From positions 1 through 64,000 of the forward strand of contig BPKK01000005.1 in the NCBI GenBank assembly GCA_026005095.1: a DNA stretch of 64,000 nucleotides. Reading direction: 5' to 3'. This stretch comes from Silanimonas sp. GTDB lineage: Bacteria; Pseudomonadota; Gammaproteobacteria; Xanthomonadales; Xanthomonadaceae. The notes beneath the pieces were generated by a model. It did not search any database, was not told the DNA's origin, and saw only the letters and a list, made by a program, of their open reading frames with translations. Below are positions 9,101 to 19,131 of the stretch, one piece after another (the stretch's first letter is position 1; every line of letters starts with the position of its first letter). Made by a program: the position numbers and the translations under genes.

Positions 9101-9682
9101 TTACCGTGCCGGGACCGGGCGGTTGAACTCGGTCTCGATGCGGATGGTCACGTCCTTGCCCACCGCCGGGGCGTACTTGTCCATGCCCCACTGGGTGCGG
9201 TCGAGGGTGGTACGCGCCGAGAAGCCGGCCACCTCGACGGTGGGGCGGAAGGGGTGCGGGGCCACCTTGTTCATGCTCACGTCGAGCACCACCGGGTGGG
9301 TCTTGCCGAGCATCGTGAAGTCACCGGTGACCTTGAGCCGGCCATTGCCAAGGTCCTCCACCTTCGTGCTTTTGAAACGCATCGTCGGGTGGTTTGCGAC
9401 ATCGAAGAAATCGGCCGAGCGCAGGTGCTCGTCGAAGTCCTCCTGGTCGGTATCGATGCTGGCGGTATCGATGCTGACCTCGATCGAGGACCGGGCGAGG
9501 TTCTCACGATCGAGTACCAGGGTGCCCTCGTACTTCAGGAACTCGCCGAGAGTCTTGGAAAAGCCGAGGTGGTCGATCTCGAAGCCGATGTAGGTATGGC
9601 CGGCATCGAAGCTGAACTCGTCGGCGGCCAGTGCCGGGACGGCGGTGGCCACGAGGGCCAGGGCGAGCAGGGTGCGCTTCAT
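9101..9682 (-). CDS. YceI-family periplasmic lipid-binding protein
   Basis: 193 residues from the ATG at 9682, with a clear signal peptide (MKRTLLALALVATAVPALAA-D). The mature protein is a YceI lipocalin-like barrel: FSFDAGHTYIGFEIDHLGFS at the start, then FFDVANHPTMRFKSTKVE and a C-terminal KYAPAVGKDVTIRIETEF. Family members bind isoprenoid-type lipids in the periplasm. The giant ORF 9101-12364 in the track shares this stop but runs across unrelated genes and is not real. The nitroreductase gene is 29 bases upstream on the same strand. Confidence 0.93.
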   Translation of the reverse strand: MKRTLLALALVATAVPALAADEFSFDAGHTYIGFEIDHLGFSKTLGEFLKYEGTLVLDRENLARSSIEVSIDTASIDTDQEDFDEHLRSADFFDVANHPTMRFKSTKVEDLGNGRLKVTGDFTMLGKTHPVVLDVSMNKVAPHPFRPTVEVAGFSARTTLDRTQWGMDKYAPAVGKDVTIRIETEFNRPVPAR

Positions 9683-9711
9683 GGTGGACTCCGGGGTACG
9701 GCAGGGGGACA

Positions 9712-10329
9712 TCAGACGATGCGCGCGGCCTCGTCGAAGCCGAGACGCGGCGAGCGCGGGAACAGGCCGGCAGGATCGCCGTAGCCAAGGTTGACGAGGA
9801 AGTTCGACTTGAGGGGGGTGCCGGCGAAGAAGGCGGCATCGAGCTTCTCGGCATCGAAGCCCGACATCGGCCCGGCATCGAGGCCGAGAGCGCGGGCGGC
9901 GAGGATCAGATAGGCACCCTGCAGACTGCTGTTGCGGAAGGCCGTGCTCTCGATCAGGGCCTCGTTCCCAGCAAACCAGCTGCGCGCATCGGCATGCGGG
10001 AAGAGCTGCGGCAGCCTGTCGTAGAAAGCCATGTCCTGGGCCACGATCACCGTGACCGGCGCGCTCATGGTCTTCTCCACGTTGCCGGGCGAGAGCGCTT
10101 CCTTCAGCTTCGCCTTGGCCTCCGGCGATTTGACGAAGACGAAGCGCGCCGGCGAGGCATTGGCGCTGGTGGGGCCCCACTTCAGGAGCTCGTAGAGCTC
10201 GCGCAGCAGGGCATCGGGCACGTCTTTCTTCTGCCAGGCATTGTGGGTACGGGCTTCGCGGAAGAGTTGGTCGAGGGCGGCGGCATCGAGGGCGCGGGCA
10301 TCGCGCGGCATGGCATCGGCGGGGCTCAT
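9712..10329 (-). CDS. Nitroreductase family protein, RutE/malonic semialdehyde reductase-like
   Basis: 205 residues if the ATG at 10329 is used; the track adds 19 poorly conserved residues. The signature [18 protein letters not shown] and [15 protein letters not shown] match the RutE/YdfG-partner subgroup of FMN nitroreductases, which reduce 3-hydroxypropionate-semialdehyde-type substrates with NAD(P)H. No pyrimidine-degradation genes are nearby, so the physiological substrate is uncertain. It lies just upstream of yceI on the same strand and is divergent from the ELM1-like gene, with 127 bases between them for both promoters. Confidence 0.88.
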   Translation of the reverse strand: MSPADAMPRDARALDAAALDQLFREARTHNAWQKKDVPDALLRELYELLKWGPTSANASPARFVFVKSPEAKAKLKEALSPGNVEKTMSAPVTVIVAQDMAFYDRLPQLFPHADARSWFAGNEALIESTAFRNSSLQGAYLILAARALGLDAGPMSGFDAEKLDAAFFAGTPLKSNFLVNLGYGDPAGLFPRSPRLGFDEAARIV

Positions 10330-10456
10330 GGAAGGTCTCGCGGGAGAGTGGAATGGTGTTGAAGTATGGGCAAGCCCGGACGCCACACCATGCCCACCCC
10401 TGCAACAGCCCGTTGTGAACGCTGGAACGCAGGCAGGCCGTCGCTACACTGCACCA

Positions 10457-11737
10457 ATGCCGCTCGATGCCCCGTCTCTGCTGGTGCTGCACGATGGCGC
10501 CGCCGGCAACCGGCGGCAGGCACTGGCGCTGGCCGAAGCGCTCTCGCCGCGGGTGCAGGAACTGGTACTGGCGCCGCGGGCGCCCTGGCGCTTCGCCGCC
10601 CCCCACCGCCTGCCCTTCGCCCGCCACGCCTTCGGCCCGGCCTTTGCCCGGGCACTGGCCGCACCGCCGCCGTTGGCCATCGGCTGCGGCCGGCAGGCGG
10701 CCCTGGCCACCCGCCTGCTGCGCGCCCGCGGCAGCCGGGTGGTGCAGGTGCTCGATCCACGCCTGGCACCGCGGCACTGGGACGCCGTGGTGGCGCCGGC
10801 CCACGACGGGCTTGCCGGGCCGAACGTGCTGCGTCTGCGCGGCAGCCTGCACCCGGTAGACGCGCGCTGGCTGGCCAATGCGCGCGCAGCCGCACCTGCG
10901 CTCGGCGCCCCGCCCGGACCGCGCCGGGTGTTGCTGCTCGGTGGCCCTACCCGTCGCTGCCCCTGGGGCGAGGCCTCGGCGCTGCAGGCCTTCGATGCCC
11001 TGCGGACGGCACAGGCCGGCGACGGGGGCGCGCTGTGGATCAGCGGCTCGCGGCGCACGCCCCCGGCGCTCGTCGCTGCGCTGCGCTCGCGCATCGACGC
11101 GGCGCAGGCCCTGTCCGGCGCACTGCGGCTCTGGGCCTCGGAGGCCGACGGCCCCAACCCCTATGCCGGCTTCCTCGGCTGGGCCGGGGCCCTCGTGGTG
11201 ACGGCCGATTCCGCCAACCTGCTGAGCGAGGCCGCGGCCACCGAAGCACCGCTGTGGATCCTGGGCGCCGACGCGGTCTCGGGCCGCCTCGCCGCACTGG
11301 TGCGGGAGCTGCTGGACAGCGGCCGGGCCCGGCGCTTCGAGGACGGCCTCGCCACCGGTTTCGCGCCCTACCCGCTCGCGCCCTGGGTCGAGCTGCCGCC
11401 GCTGCTGGCCGAGTTGCGCAGGCTGCTCGGGCTGCCCTACGGCCTTCGCCGCGAGCAGAGCGGCGAGCCGCGCCGGCGTGTCGCCGAGCCGTGCCCGCGC
11501 CACCCGCCGCGGGCGACGGTCCAGAGTGCAGGCCAGCGAAGCGGCCACCAGCGTGGCATGGGCCTCGACGAGACCCCGGGTGGTTCCGGCATCGAGCAGG
11601 CCCTCGGCCTCGAGCGCCCGCAACAGGTCCACGCTGTGCCGCGGGGCGACGTAGGGCCGGATGCCGCGCCGCATGCCGCAGTACCGCCTGCTGCAGGAAG
11701 AACTCGAGGTCCACCAGCCCGCCCTCGCCCTGCTTGA
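10457..11737 (+). CDS. Mitochondrial fission ELM1-like protein (DUF1022)
   Basis: The ATG at 10457 opens [23 protein letters not shown], the typical start of the ELM1/COG3660 family, a GT-B-like fold of unknown bacterial function. Family-like sequence continues ([22 protein letters not shown]) to about 11430, giving the usual length of roughly 325 residues. No stop follows, and the frame runs to 11737, adding about 100 residues of low-complexity sequence that is antisense to the 3' end of glnE. Either the overlap is real or a missed base hides the true stop; the neighbouring glnE also has frame errors. Function unknown. Confidence 0.65.
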   Translation: MPLDAPSLLVLHDGAAGNRRQALALAEALSPRVQELVLAPRAPWRFAAPHRLPFARHAFGPAFARALAAPPPLAIGCGRQAALATRLLRARGSRVVQVLDPRLAPRHWDAVVAPAHDGLAGPNVLRLRGSLHPVDARWLANARAAAPALGAPPGPRRVLLLGGPTRRCPWGEASALQAFDALRTAQAGDGGALWISGSRRTPPALVAALRSRIDAAQALSGALRLWASEADGPNPYAGFLGWAGALVVTADSANLLSEAAATEAPLWILGADAVSGRLAALVRELLDSGRARRFEDGLATGFAPYPLAPWVELPPLLAELRRLLGLPYGLRREQSGEPRRRVAEPCPRHPPRATVQSAGQRSGHQRGMGLDETPGGSGIEQALGLERPQQVHAVPRGDVGPDAAPHAAVPPAAGRTRGPPARPRPA

Positions 11738-14193
11738 GGTCGAGGTGCGACGCATCGCTGCGGTCCAGCTCGCGGCGCATGCGCTCGCGCATCGCCGCCA
11801 CGTCGGCGGCCAGGGCCACCGGGTCGCGCTCGCGGGCGAGGATCTCGCCGCGCAGGGCCTCGAGCCGGGCCAGCAGGCCGGCATCCCCGGCCAGCGGCCG
11901 CATCCGCACCAGGGCCTGGTGCTCCCAGGTCCAGGCGCGCTCGCGCTGGTAGCCGGCATAGCTGGCCTCGTGCACCACCAGCAGGCCCTGCGCCCCGTCC
12001 GGGCGCAGGCGCACGTCCACCTCGTAGAGCCGGCCGGCGGCGGTGGGCGTGTCGAGCAGGGCCACCAGCTTCTGGGCAAGCCGCAGGTACCAGCGCGGGG
12101 CATCCAGGGGCCGCGGCCCGTCGGAGACCGAGGCCAGCGCCCCGCCATGCACGAAGACGAGGTCGAGGTCGGACGCAAAGCCGAGCTCCTCGGCCCCGAT
12201 GCTGCCGTAGCCGAGCACGGCGAACTCGCCGTCGGGCAGGCGGCCATGGGCGCGCTCCACCTCGTGGCGGGCGAGCCGCAGGGCGGCCGCCAGCGTGGCC
12301 TCGGCCACGCGGGCGAGCAGGCGGGTGGCGGCCACCGCATCCAGGCGCCCGGCGCGCCAGGCAAGACCGATGCGGAAGGCCAGGCTGTGGCGGCGCTCGT
12401 TCAGGGCCAGCAAGGCGGCCTCGGCATCCTCGGGCACGGCCGCCAGCGCGGCGAACTCCGCGGCGATGCCCTCGGGCTCGGGCAGGGGGCCGGCGGCGCG
12501 CACGTCGAGCAGCTCGTCGAGCAGCTGCGGCTGCTCGGTGAGGCGCTCGGCGAGCAGGGCGCTGTCGGCACAGACCGCGGCCAGCCGCTCCAGCGCCGCC
12601 GGCTGCTCGGCCAGCAGGGCAAAGTAACTGCTGCGCCGCCCGATCGCGCCGAGCAGGGCGATGGCGCGGGCCAGGCTGGCATCCGGCGCCTCGCTGGCCG
12701 CCGCCTGGGCGATCAGCGTCGGCACGATGCCATCGAACCAGACAGCCGCCCGCGGCGAGAGGCTGCGCCGCAGGGCCGAGCCGGCCAGGCGGCGCAGGGC
12801 CTCGTCGGCGGCCGCGGCATCGGCGAAGCCGGCCTCCGCCAGCACCCGGGCCTCGCCGCCCTCCGGGCAGGGCCTGCCAGTAGGCCGCGAGCGGCCCCGG
12901 CGGCGGCGCGACGCGGCGGCCGCTTCCCAGCACGGCAGCGAACTCCTCGGCCACCACCGCGCGGTGCGCCCCGAGCGCGGCATCGAGCGCGGCGGCATCG
13001 GCATAGCCGAGCCCGCGGGCGATGCGCAGGCGGTCCAGGGGGTCGGCCGGCAGGGCATGGGTCTGCGCATCGCGCAGCATCTGCACCCGGTTCTCCACCC
13101 GGCGCAGGAAGCGGTAGGCCTCGGCCAGCCGCGCCGCGGTGGCGGGGGCGAGATGCCCGGCCCCGGCCAGCGCCGCCAGCGCCGGCAGCAAGCCGCGCTG
13201 GCGCAGGGCCGGTTCGCGGCCGCCGCGGATCAGCTGCAGGGCCTGCACCAGGAACTCCACCTCGCGGATACCGCCGGGCCCGCGCTTGAGGTCATCGGCC
13301 ATGTCCTTACGCGCCACCTCGGTCTCGATCATCGCCTTCATGCTGCGCAGGGCATCGAGGGCGGTGAAGTCGAGGTAGCGGCGGTAGACGAAGGGCCTAA
13401 GGCCGCGCAGCCAGGCCTCGCCGGCCTCGATGTCGCCGGCCACCGCCCGTGCCTTGATCCAGGCATAGCGCTCCCAGTCGCGTCCCTCGCGCTGGAAATA
13501 GGCGTCCATGGCCTCGAAGCCCATCACCAGCCGCCCACTGTCGCCGAAGGGCCGCAGGCGCAGATCCACGCGGTGGCAGAACCCCTCGGCAGTAGGCTCG
13601 CCGAGCAGCTGGCCCAGGCGCTGGCCGAGGCGGACGAAGTATGCCTCGGCCTCCAGCACCCGCGGCCCATCGCTGCGGCCGGGCCCGGCATGGGCGTAGA
13701 CGAGGTCGACGTCGGAGCTGAAGTTGAGTTCGCCGCCACCCAGCTTGCCGAGCGCGAACACCACGAGGCGCTGCGCCCGCCCCGCGGCATCGCGCACGGC
13801 ACCGAAGCGCGGCGCCAGCTCGCCCTCGGCCTGTGCCAGCGCCAGGGCGATGGCTTGCTCGGCGATGCGGGTGCTGCCGGCCAGGGTGGCCTCCACCGGA
13901 TCGAGGCCGTCCACATCGCGGGCCACCAGCACGGTGGAGGCTGCGGCCCGCCAGCGGCGCAGGGCCGCCATCGCCGCCTCGGGGGCCGCCGGATCGAGCA
14001 CCGGCGGCGCCGGCAGCGCATGCCGCGCGGCCAACAGGGCCGGCTGGCGGCGCAGGGTATCGAGAGCGAAATCGGAGGCAATGGCGAGCGGCCGCAGGGC
14101 CTCGGGGTCGACCCCCTCCGCCCCGGTCGATGGCAGGGCCTCCAGCCGGCGCCAGACCAAGGCCTCGAGTTCGTGTTCCAGGCTGTCGCCCAT
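11437..14193 (-). pseudogene. glnE: glnE, glutamine-synthetase adenylyltransferase, frameshifted
   Basis: GlnE attaches and removes AMP on glutamine synthetase in response to PII and glutamine. The first half starts at the ATG at 14193 ([14 protein letters not shown]) and has the adenylyl-removing nucleotidyltransferase motif [16 protein letters not shown]. The second has [22 protein letters not shown]. These lie in different frames. Frame 1 breaks after AAYWQAL near 12865-12867, and the reading continues as [13 protein letters not shown] second break after LRHAARHP near 11654-11656 leads to [22 protein letters not shown]. At both sites one surplus base in a GGG run (plus strand) explains the shift. 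The likely TAG at 11437 is in frame 1, so a third shift near the end is possible. Repaired length is about 918 residues, close to normal. Sequencing error or a recent null allele. Confidence 0.8.
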
Positions 14194-14221
14194 CTGCCTC
14201 TCCGTGGGCCGGGGCCGGCCC

Positions 14222-14256
14222 AAAAAAGAACCCGCAAGGCCGAGGCGCCTGCGGGT
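14222..14256 (-). terminator. Rho-independent terminator between the S9 peptidase gene and glnE
   Basis: Read on the minus strand, ACCCGCAGG and CCTTGCGGGT form a stem of about 10 bp, followed by TCTTTTTT. It lies 29 bases before the glnE start and would end transcripts coming from the peptidase gene. It could also act as an attenuator for glnE. Confidence 0.65.
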
Positions 14257-14360
14257 CCGTGCTCCCTCCCCCCACGTCGGAAGCGGTCCGATCCTGCGCT
14301 GGCGCGATGGCGGCGCGCACGCCGCAGCGCAGCATGGCGGAGGCCGGCATATGGAAACGC

Positions 14361-14385
14361 AAGGCCCCGCAGATAGCGGGGCCTT
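14361..14385 (-). terminator. Strong hairpin after the S9 peptidase gene
   Basis: A perfect 10-bp stem AAGGCCCCGC / GCGGGGCCTT with a 5-base loop lies 24 bases past the peptidase stop. Only GCGTTT follows, so the U-tract is weak. With the hairpin at 14222-14256 it forms a tandem terminator region. Confidence 0.6.
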
Positions 14386-14408
14386 GCAGTGTGCCGCAGC
14401 AGCAGCGC

Positions 14409-16481
14409 TCAGTGCGAGGCCGGCTCGAGCCCGCCGTGCTCCTCGAACCACTTCCGCACCTGCTGGTACCAGAACACCGAGTTCTGGGGCTTTAGGATCC
14501 AGTGGTTCTCGTTCGGGTAGTAGAGGAAGCGCGTGGGCACGCCCTTCATCAGCAAGGTCTGGTAGAGCTCGAGGCCGTGGTTCACCGGCACGCGCAGGTC
14601 GTTTTGGCCATGCACCACCAGCGTGGGCGTCTTGAAATTGGCCGCGCCATAATGCGGCGAGTTGCGGCGCAGCACCGCGTCATTGCCCTCTTCCCAGAAG
14701 CCGCCGAAGCGCGGCCGCTCGGTAGAGAAATCGGCGGCGTACTGGGTGTAGAGGTTGTAGACCTTGGCGTGCGCCACCAGTGCACGGAACGGATGCTCGC
14801 GGCCAAGGATCACGCTGGTGAGATAGCCGCCGTAGCTGCCGCCGCCGGCCACCATACGCGTGGGGTCGATCCAGGGCTGAGCAGCGAACCACTCCGCGGC
14901 CTTGATCACGTCCTGGTAGGGCTTCTCGGCCCATTCCGGATTGATCGAATCGGCAAAAGCCTGGCCGAAGCCCGAGCTGCCGTGGAAATTCGGCCAGGCC
15001 GTCACGTAGCCCCAGCTGCTGAACACCTGCGCATTCCAGCGGAAGTGCATGCCATTGGTGATGGCATTGTGCGGACCGCCGTGGATGAGCATGAAAAGGG
15101 GGTACTTCTTCGATTTGTCGAAGCCCGGCGGGTAGTTCACCCACATCTGGATCTCGGCCCCGTTCGCGCCGCGGTAGGTGACCGACTCGTAGGTGCCGAA
15201 ATCGGTGGCCGCCAGCAGGGCGTCATTGATCGTCGAGAGTTTCTCGGCGCGGCCCGAGCGCGGGTCGAGGCGCACCAGGGTGGGCGGCTCGACGAAGCTC
15301 TGGCGCAGGGCCACGAGGGTGCCGTCCTTGGCCAGGGCCAGCGAATCGTAGGAGGCCTCGGCGCCGGTGACGGGGCGCGGTCGGCCCTCGATCGGCAGCT
15401 CGTAGATGCGGGTGGTGCCAGCATCGTCGATGGCGCCGTACAGGCGCCGGCCATCCGCCGCCCAAACGAGTCCGCTCGCGCTGCGGTCCCAGTCGGCGAA
15501 CAGCTCGCGGGTCTCGCCGCTGCGGCGCTCGCGCAGCATCAGCCGACCCTTGTCGGCGTAGAAGCCCTTGATGCGCTGCTGCACGAAGCTGAGCAGGCGG
15601 CCATCGGGGCTATAGAGCGGGTTGCCGTCGTTGGCCGGGTTGTCGGCGGTGAGGTTCACCGGCGTGGCGCTGACCGCGCCCGCGGCCGGGATGGCGACGG
15701 TGAACACGTCGTTGTTGGTGACGTTCGGCGCCGGGTCGGAATCGGCCACGAAGGCAAGCTCAGTACCCTCAGGCGAGATCGCAAACAGGCTGTCGGTGCC
15801 CTGCACCGCGCTGCGCGGCAGCTCGAGCCCGGTGCCGAGGGTGAGCGCCTGCGGCTCGCCGCCGCCCACGTCCACAGCAAAGACATGGAACTGGCGCTCG
15901 TCGATGAATCGGTCCCACGCCGTCACCGGCGCGCCATCCCAGACCTGCCCGGTCATCTTCGAGTTGGCGCGCTCCTCGAGGCGCTTGCCCTGTTCGGAAA
16001 GCGGCAAGTCGGCGAACACCCGCGAGACGAAAGCGAGGCGGCGGCCATCCGGGAACCACTTCGGGCTCTGCACGCCGGTGGCGAATCGGGTGAGGCGGCG
16101 TGCCTCGCCGCCGTCCAGCGGCATCACGTAGAGCTGCGGCGCCTTGTCGTCCTCGCGCTGGGCGACGAAGGCGAGGAAGCGGCCATCCGAACTGAAGGCC
16201 GGGGAGCCCTCGTTGCTGGCATGGGTGGTGAAGGCGCGCTCACCACTGCCGTCGCGGTTCCAGATCCACAGATCGGTGTAGCCCTTGTCCTCGTTCATCA
16301 CGAAGCGCGTGACCGGGGCCACGATGCGCCGCCCGTCGGGCGAAATCACCGGCGCGCCGAGGCGCTGGATCTCCCAACTGCGCTCGATGGTGAAGGGGAG
16401 CTTGGCCGCCGGCGTGGCGGGCGCCTGCGCAAGCGCAGCCCCGGACGCGAACAGGGCCAGCGCGACGATGCGGTGCAGCAT
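14409..16481 (-). CDS. S9-family prolyl oligopeptidase / dipeptidyl aminopeptidase, secreted
   Basis: 690 residues from the ATG at 16481, which opens a signal peptide ([19 protein letters not shown]). The N-terminal part is a WD40-like beta-propeller of repeated blade motifs such as [10 protein letters not shown] and [11 protein letters not shown]. The C-terminal alpha/beta hydrolase domain has the Ser nucleophile in GGGSYGGYL, the Asp in HGQNDLRVP and the His in NENHWI. It should release dipeptides or acylated residues from peptides in the periplasm. It faces away from the M14 peptidase gene with 110 bases between, so the two divergent secreted peptidases may share a control region. Confidence 0.93.
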   Translation of the reverse strand: MLHRIVALALFASGAALAQAPATPAAKLPFTIERSWEIQRLGAPVISPDGRRIVAPVTRFVMNEDKGYTDLWIWNRDGSGERAFTTHASNEGSPAFSSDGRFLAFVAQREDDKAPQLYVMPLDGGEARRLTRFATGVQSPKWFPDGRRLAFVSRVFADLPLSEQGKRLEERANSKMTGQVWDGAPVTAWDRFIDERQFHVFAVDVGGGEPQALTLGTGLELPRSAVQGTDSLFAISPEGTELAFVADSDPAPNVTNNDVFTVAIPAAGAVSATPVNLTADNPANDGNPLYSPDGRLLSFVQQRIKGFYADKGRLMLRERRSGETRELFADWDRSASGLVWAADGRRLYGAIDDAGTTRIYELPIEGRPRPVTGAEASYDSLALAKDGTLVALRQSFVEPPTLVRLDPRSGRAEKLSTINDALLAATDFGTYESVTYRGANGAEIQMWVNYPPGFDKSKKYPLFMLIHGGPHNAITNGMHFRWNAQVFSSWGYVTAWPNFHGSSGFGQAFADSINPEWAEKPYQDVIKAAEWFAAQPWIDPTRMVAGGGSYGGYLTSVILGREHPFRALVAHAKVYNLYTQYAADFSTERPRFGGFWEEGNDAVLRRNSPHYGAANFKTPTLVVHGQNDLRVPVNHGLELYQTLLMKGVPTRFLYYPNENHWILKPQNSVFWYQQVRKWFEEHGGLEPASH

Positions 16482-16591
16482 GGAACCTCCGTCGAAGCAG
16501 GGTGAGGGCAAGGACGCTAGCCGCGCTGGCGTCAAGAACACAAGAAGCCTGTGGCAGGCTTGCGCCCTTGCCACCTGACCGTCACCTGTCG

Positions 16592-18448
16592 ATGCCCTGC
16601 CCTGCTCGCCCTGCCTTCCGCACCCGTCCCCTCGGCCTCCTTCTGCTGCTGGCGCTTTCGCCGCACGCTGCCCTCGCCGCCACACCGGCGAATCCCTCCG
16701 ATGCCGCGGCTCCGGCTCCTACCGCCACCGACTGGCGCACACCGGCCGAGCAGAGCGATTACACCCGCACGCCGCGCTATGCCGAGACCTTCGCCTACTT
16801 CGAGCGCCTCGCCGCCGCGAGCCCGCAAGTACAGATCGTCGAGTTCGGCACGAGCCCGCAGGGCCGCGCGCTGAACGCGGTCGTGCTCTCGAACGAAGGC
16901 CTGCGCACGCCGCAGGACGCCCATGCCACCGGCAAGCCAGTGGTGCTGGTGCAGGCCGCCATCCATCCCGGCGAGAACGAAGGCAAGGACGTGCTGATGG
17001 CGCTCGCCCGCGACCTCACCGTCAGCGGCCGGCATGCCGGACTGCTCGAGCATGCGGTGCTCGTGCTGGTACCGATCTTCAATGTCGATGGCCACGAACG
17101 CTTCGGCCCCTACCACCGCATCAACCAGAACGGCCCCGAGGCCATGGGCTGGCGAGCCACGGCGCAGAACCTCAACCTCAACCGCGACTACACCAAGCTC
17201 GACGCCCCGGAGATGCAGGCCTGGATGCGGCTCTGGACCGCCTGGCGCCCCGACCTGCTGGTGGACATGCACAACACCAACGGCGCCGACTACCAGTACG
17301 CCATGACCTGGGCCTACGAGACGGCGGCCAATATCGAGCCGGTACTGGCCGAATGGCAGCGCCGCGTCTTCGACGGCCGGATGAAGCCGGCGCTGGCCGC
17401 GCAGGGCTGGCCTCTCACCTTCTACGTGAGCCTGAAGGATCCCACCGACATCCGCGCCGGCCTCACAGAAGGCGCCTCCGGGCCACGCTTTTCGGTGGGC
17501 TATGCCGCCGCCGCCAACCGCCCGGGCCTGCTGCTCGAGACCCATATGCTCAAAGACTTCCGTACCCGGGTGGCGGTGAACGAGGCGGTGATGCTGGAAC
17601 TGCTACGCATGCTCGGCGAGGAGGGCAAGGCCCTGCGCGCCGCCAACGCCGCCGCCGATGCCCGGCGCTTCGCCGAGGGCGAGCCGATCCCACTGGCCTT
17701 CGGTCTCTCCGATCGCGTCGAAAACCGCGAATTCCTCGGTGTGGCCGACCGCCGCGTAGACAGCGAGGTCTCGGGCGGCGTCTGGGTGCAGTACGACCCC
17801 GAGCAGCCCGTCACGCTCAGCCTGCCGGTGCAGGCCGAGGTCACCGTGACCGCCAGCGCTCCGGCCCCCGCCGCCTGGGTGCTACCACCACAATGGCAGA
17901 CGGTGGTCGAGCGTCTGCGGCTCCATGGCCTTGCGATGTGGCCGCTATCGCAGGAGACCGAAGTGATGGCCGCCCGCTATCGCATCGAAGCGGTGGAATG
18001 GGCACCGCGCCCCTTCGAGGGCCGGCATACCATCACCCGCCTGCGCCACCGCCTGGAAACCGGGAAGGAACCGGTGCCGGCGGGCAGCTGGGTGATCCCG
18101 GCCGATCAACCCCTGGCGCGCCTCGCCGCCCTGCTGCTGGAACCCGACTCGCCCGACAGCTTCCTGCGCTGGGGCTTCTTCGATGCCATTTTCGAGGAGA
18201 AGGAATATGCCGAGCCACGGGTGATGGAGCGCATGGCGCGCGAGATGCTAGCCGCCGACCCCGCGCTGCGCGCGGCCTTCGAGGCCCGGCTGCGCGAGGA
18301 CGCCGCCTTCGCCGCCAGTCCGCACGAGCGCTTGCGCTTCTTCTACCAGCGCACGCCCTATTTCGACCGTGAGTTCAGTCGTTATCCGGTGCTTCGCCTC
18401 GACGCCGCCGGCCTGCGCCAGCTGCGCGCTGCCGCCGTGCCGCGCTGA
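16592..18448 (+). CDS. M14-family zinc carboxypeptidase, secreted
   Basis: 618 residues. The ATG at 16592 is preferred over the track start because it opens a signal peptide (RPLGLLLLLALSPHAALAA). The catalytic M14 domain covers about residues 55-360. Zinc ligands are seen in AIHPGENEG (HxxE) and in LLVDMHNTN (His), with the general-base Glu probably in GLLLETHML. The C-terminal 250 residues are the extension typical of long xanthomonad M14 proteins and carry no motif I recognise. It probably trims C-terminal residues of peptides in the periplasm, complementing the neighbouring S9 peptidase. Confidence 0.92.
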   Translation: MPCPARPAFRTRPLGLLLLLALSPHAALAATPANPSDAAAPAPTATDWRTPAEQSDYTRTPRYAETFAYFERLAAASPQVQIVEFGTSPQGRALNAVVLSNEGLRTPQDAHATGKPVVLVQAAIHPGENEGKDVLMALARDLTVSGRHAGLLEHAVLVLVPIFNVDGHERFGPYHRINQNGPEAMGWRATAQNLNLNRDYTKLDAPEMQAWMRLWTAWRPDLLVDMHNTNGADYQYAMTWAYETAANIEPVLAEWQRRVFDGRMKPALAAQGWPLTFYVSLKDPTDIRAGLTEGASGPRFSVGYAAAANRPGLLLETHMLKDFRTRVAVNEAVMLELLRMLGEEGKALRAANAAADARRFAEGEPIPLAFGLSDRVENREFLGVADRRVDSEVSGGVWVQYDPEQPVTLSLPVQAEVTVTASAPAPAAWVLPPQWQTVVERLRLHGLAMWPLSQETEVMAARYRIEAVEWAPRPFEGRHTITRLRHRLETGKEPVPAGSWVIPADQPLARLAALLLEPDSPDSFLRWGFFDAIFEEKEYAEPRVMERMAREMLAADPALRAAFEARLREDAAFAASPHERLRFFYQRTPYFDREFSRYPVLRLDAAGLRQLRAAAVPR

Positions 18449-18458
18449 GGCGGCGAGT

Positions 18459-19064
18459 TCAGGCCTCCGGCGGCGCCGGTGGATCCGTCGGAGGCGGCGG
18501 GTGGCGTTCGGCGTGACGCTGCCGCAGTTCCTGCAGCTTGCGCTTGAAGACCGCCGCCTCCCAGGCCAGCACCCGCCAGGTGAGATCAGCCACCAGCGCC
18601 GTAGCAAGCCCCACCACCACGCCGCCGACGAACAGGCCCTGGGCGAAGCGCAGGGCCGGCTCCACATGGTCGCCCACGCCCACGAGGTGCATCAGCTTCA
18701 CCCCCACCCAACCGGTGAAGGCATAGATCGGGGCGATGGTGAGGGGATTGGTGATGAATTGCAGGCCCACCATCACTGTCAGGTTGGCGCGGAACAGCAG
18801 GGCAGCGCCGAAGGCCAGCAGCGCCTGCACGCCGTAGAGCGGCAGGAAGGCGAGCACGCTGCCGACATAGAGTGCCGGCAGGAGGTTCGCGCGTTTGAAC
18901 GACCACAGGAAAGACGCCTTCACCGCGTACTTCGAAAACCACTTCAGCACCGGGTAGCGGGACAGGTTGGCGCGCCGCGGCAGGGGCTTGAGCAAACGCC
19001 GCAGACGGCGCCGGCGCTGTAGCCAGAGCAGGTGGTGGCGGTCGAGTTCTTCACGCGTCGGCAT
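18459..19064 (-). CDS. DUF2062 membrane protein
   Basis: 201 residues from the ATG at 19064. A basic N-terminus (RRRRLRRLLKPLPRR) is followed by two or three hydrophobic segments. The DUF2062 hallmark GLQFITNPLTIAPIYAFTGWVG sits in the middle, and the tail is charged and Pro-rich. Family members are inner-membrane proteins of unknown function, sometimes fused to glycosyltransferases. The gene is convergent with the M14 peptidase gene, whose stop is 10 bases away. Confidence 0.88.
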   Translation of the reverse strand: MPTREELDRHHLLWLQRRRRLRRLLKPLPRRANLSRYPVLKWFSKYAVKASFLWSFKRANLLPALYVGSVLAFLPLYGVQALLAFGAALLFRANLTVMVGLQFITNPLTIAPIYAFTGWVGVKLMHLVGVGDHVEPALRFAQGLFVGGVVVGLATALVADLTWRVLAWEAAVFKRKLQELRQRHAERHPPPPTDPPAPPEA

Positions 19065-19131
19065 GGCCGCGCATTATCCGCCAGCCAGATGAATGCCGTC
19101 CGTGCCGGAGGCCACCCCGGCCGGCTGGAGC

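Noticed and set aside
9101-12364. 1087-residue minus-strand ORF
   Set aside because: It shares the YceI stop but runs through the nitroreductase, ELM1 and glnE regions in an unrelated frame. GC-rich DNA rarely has stops, and only its ends resemble real proteins.
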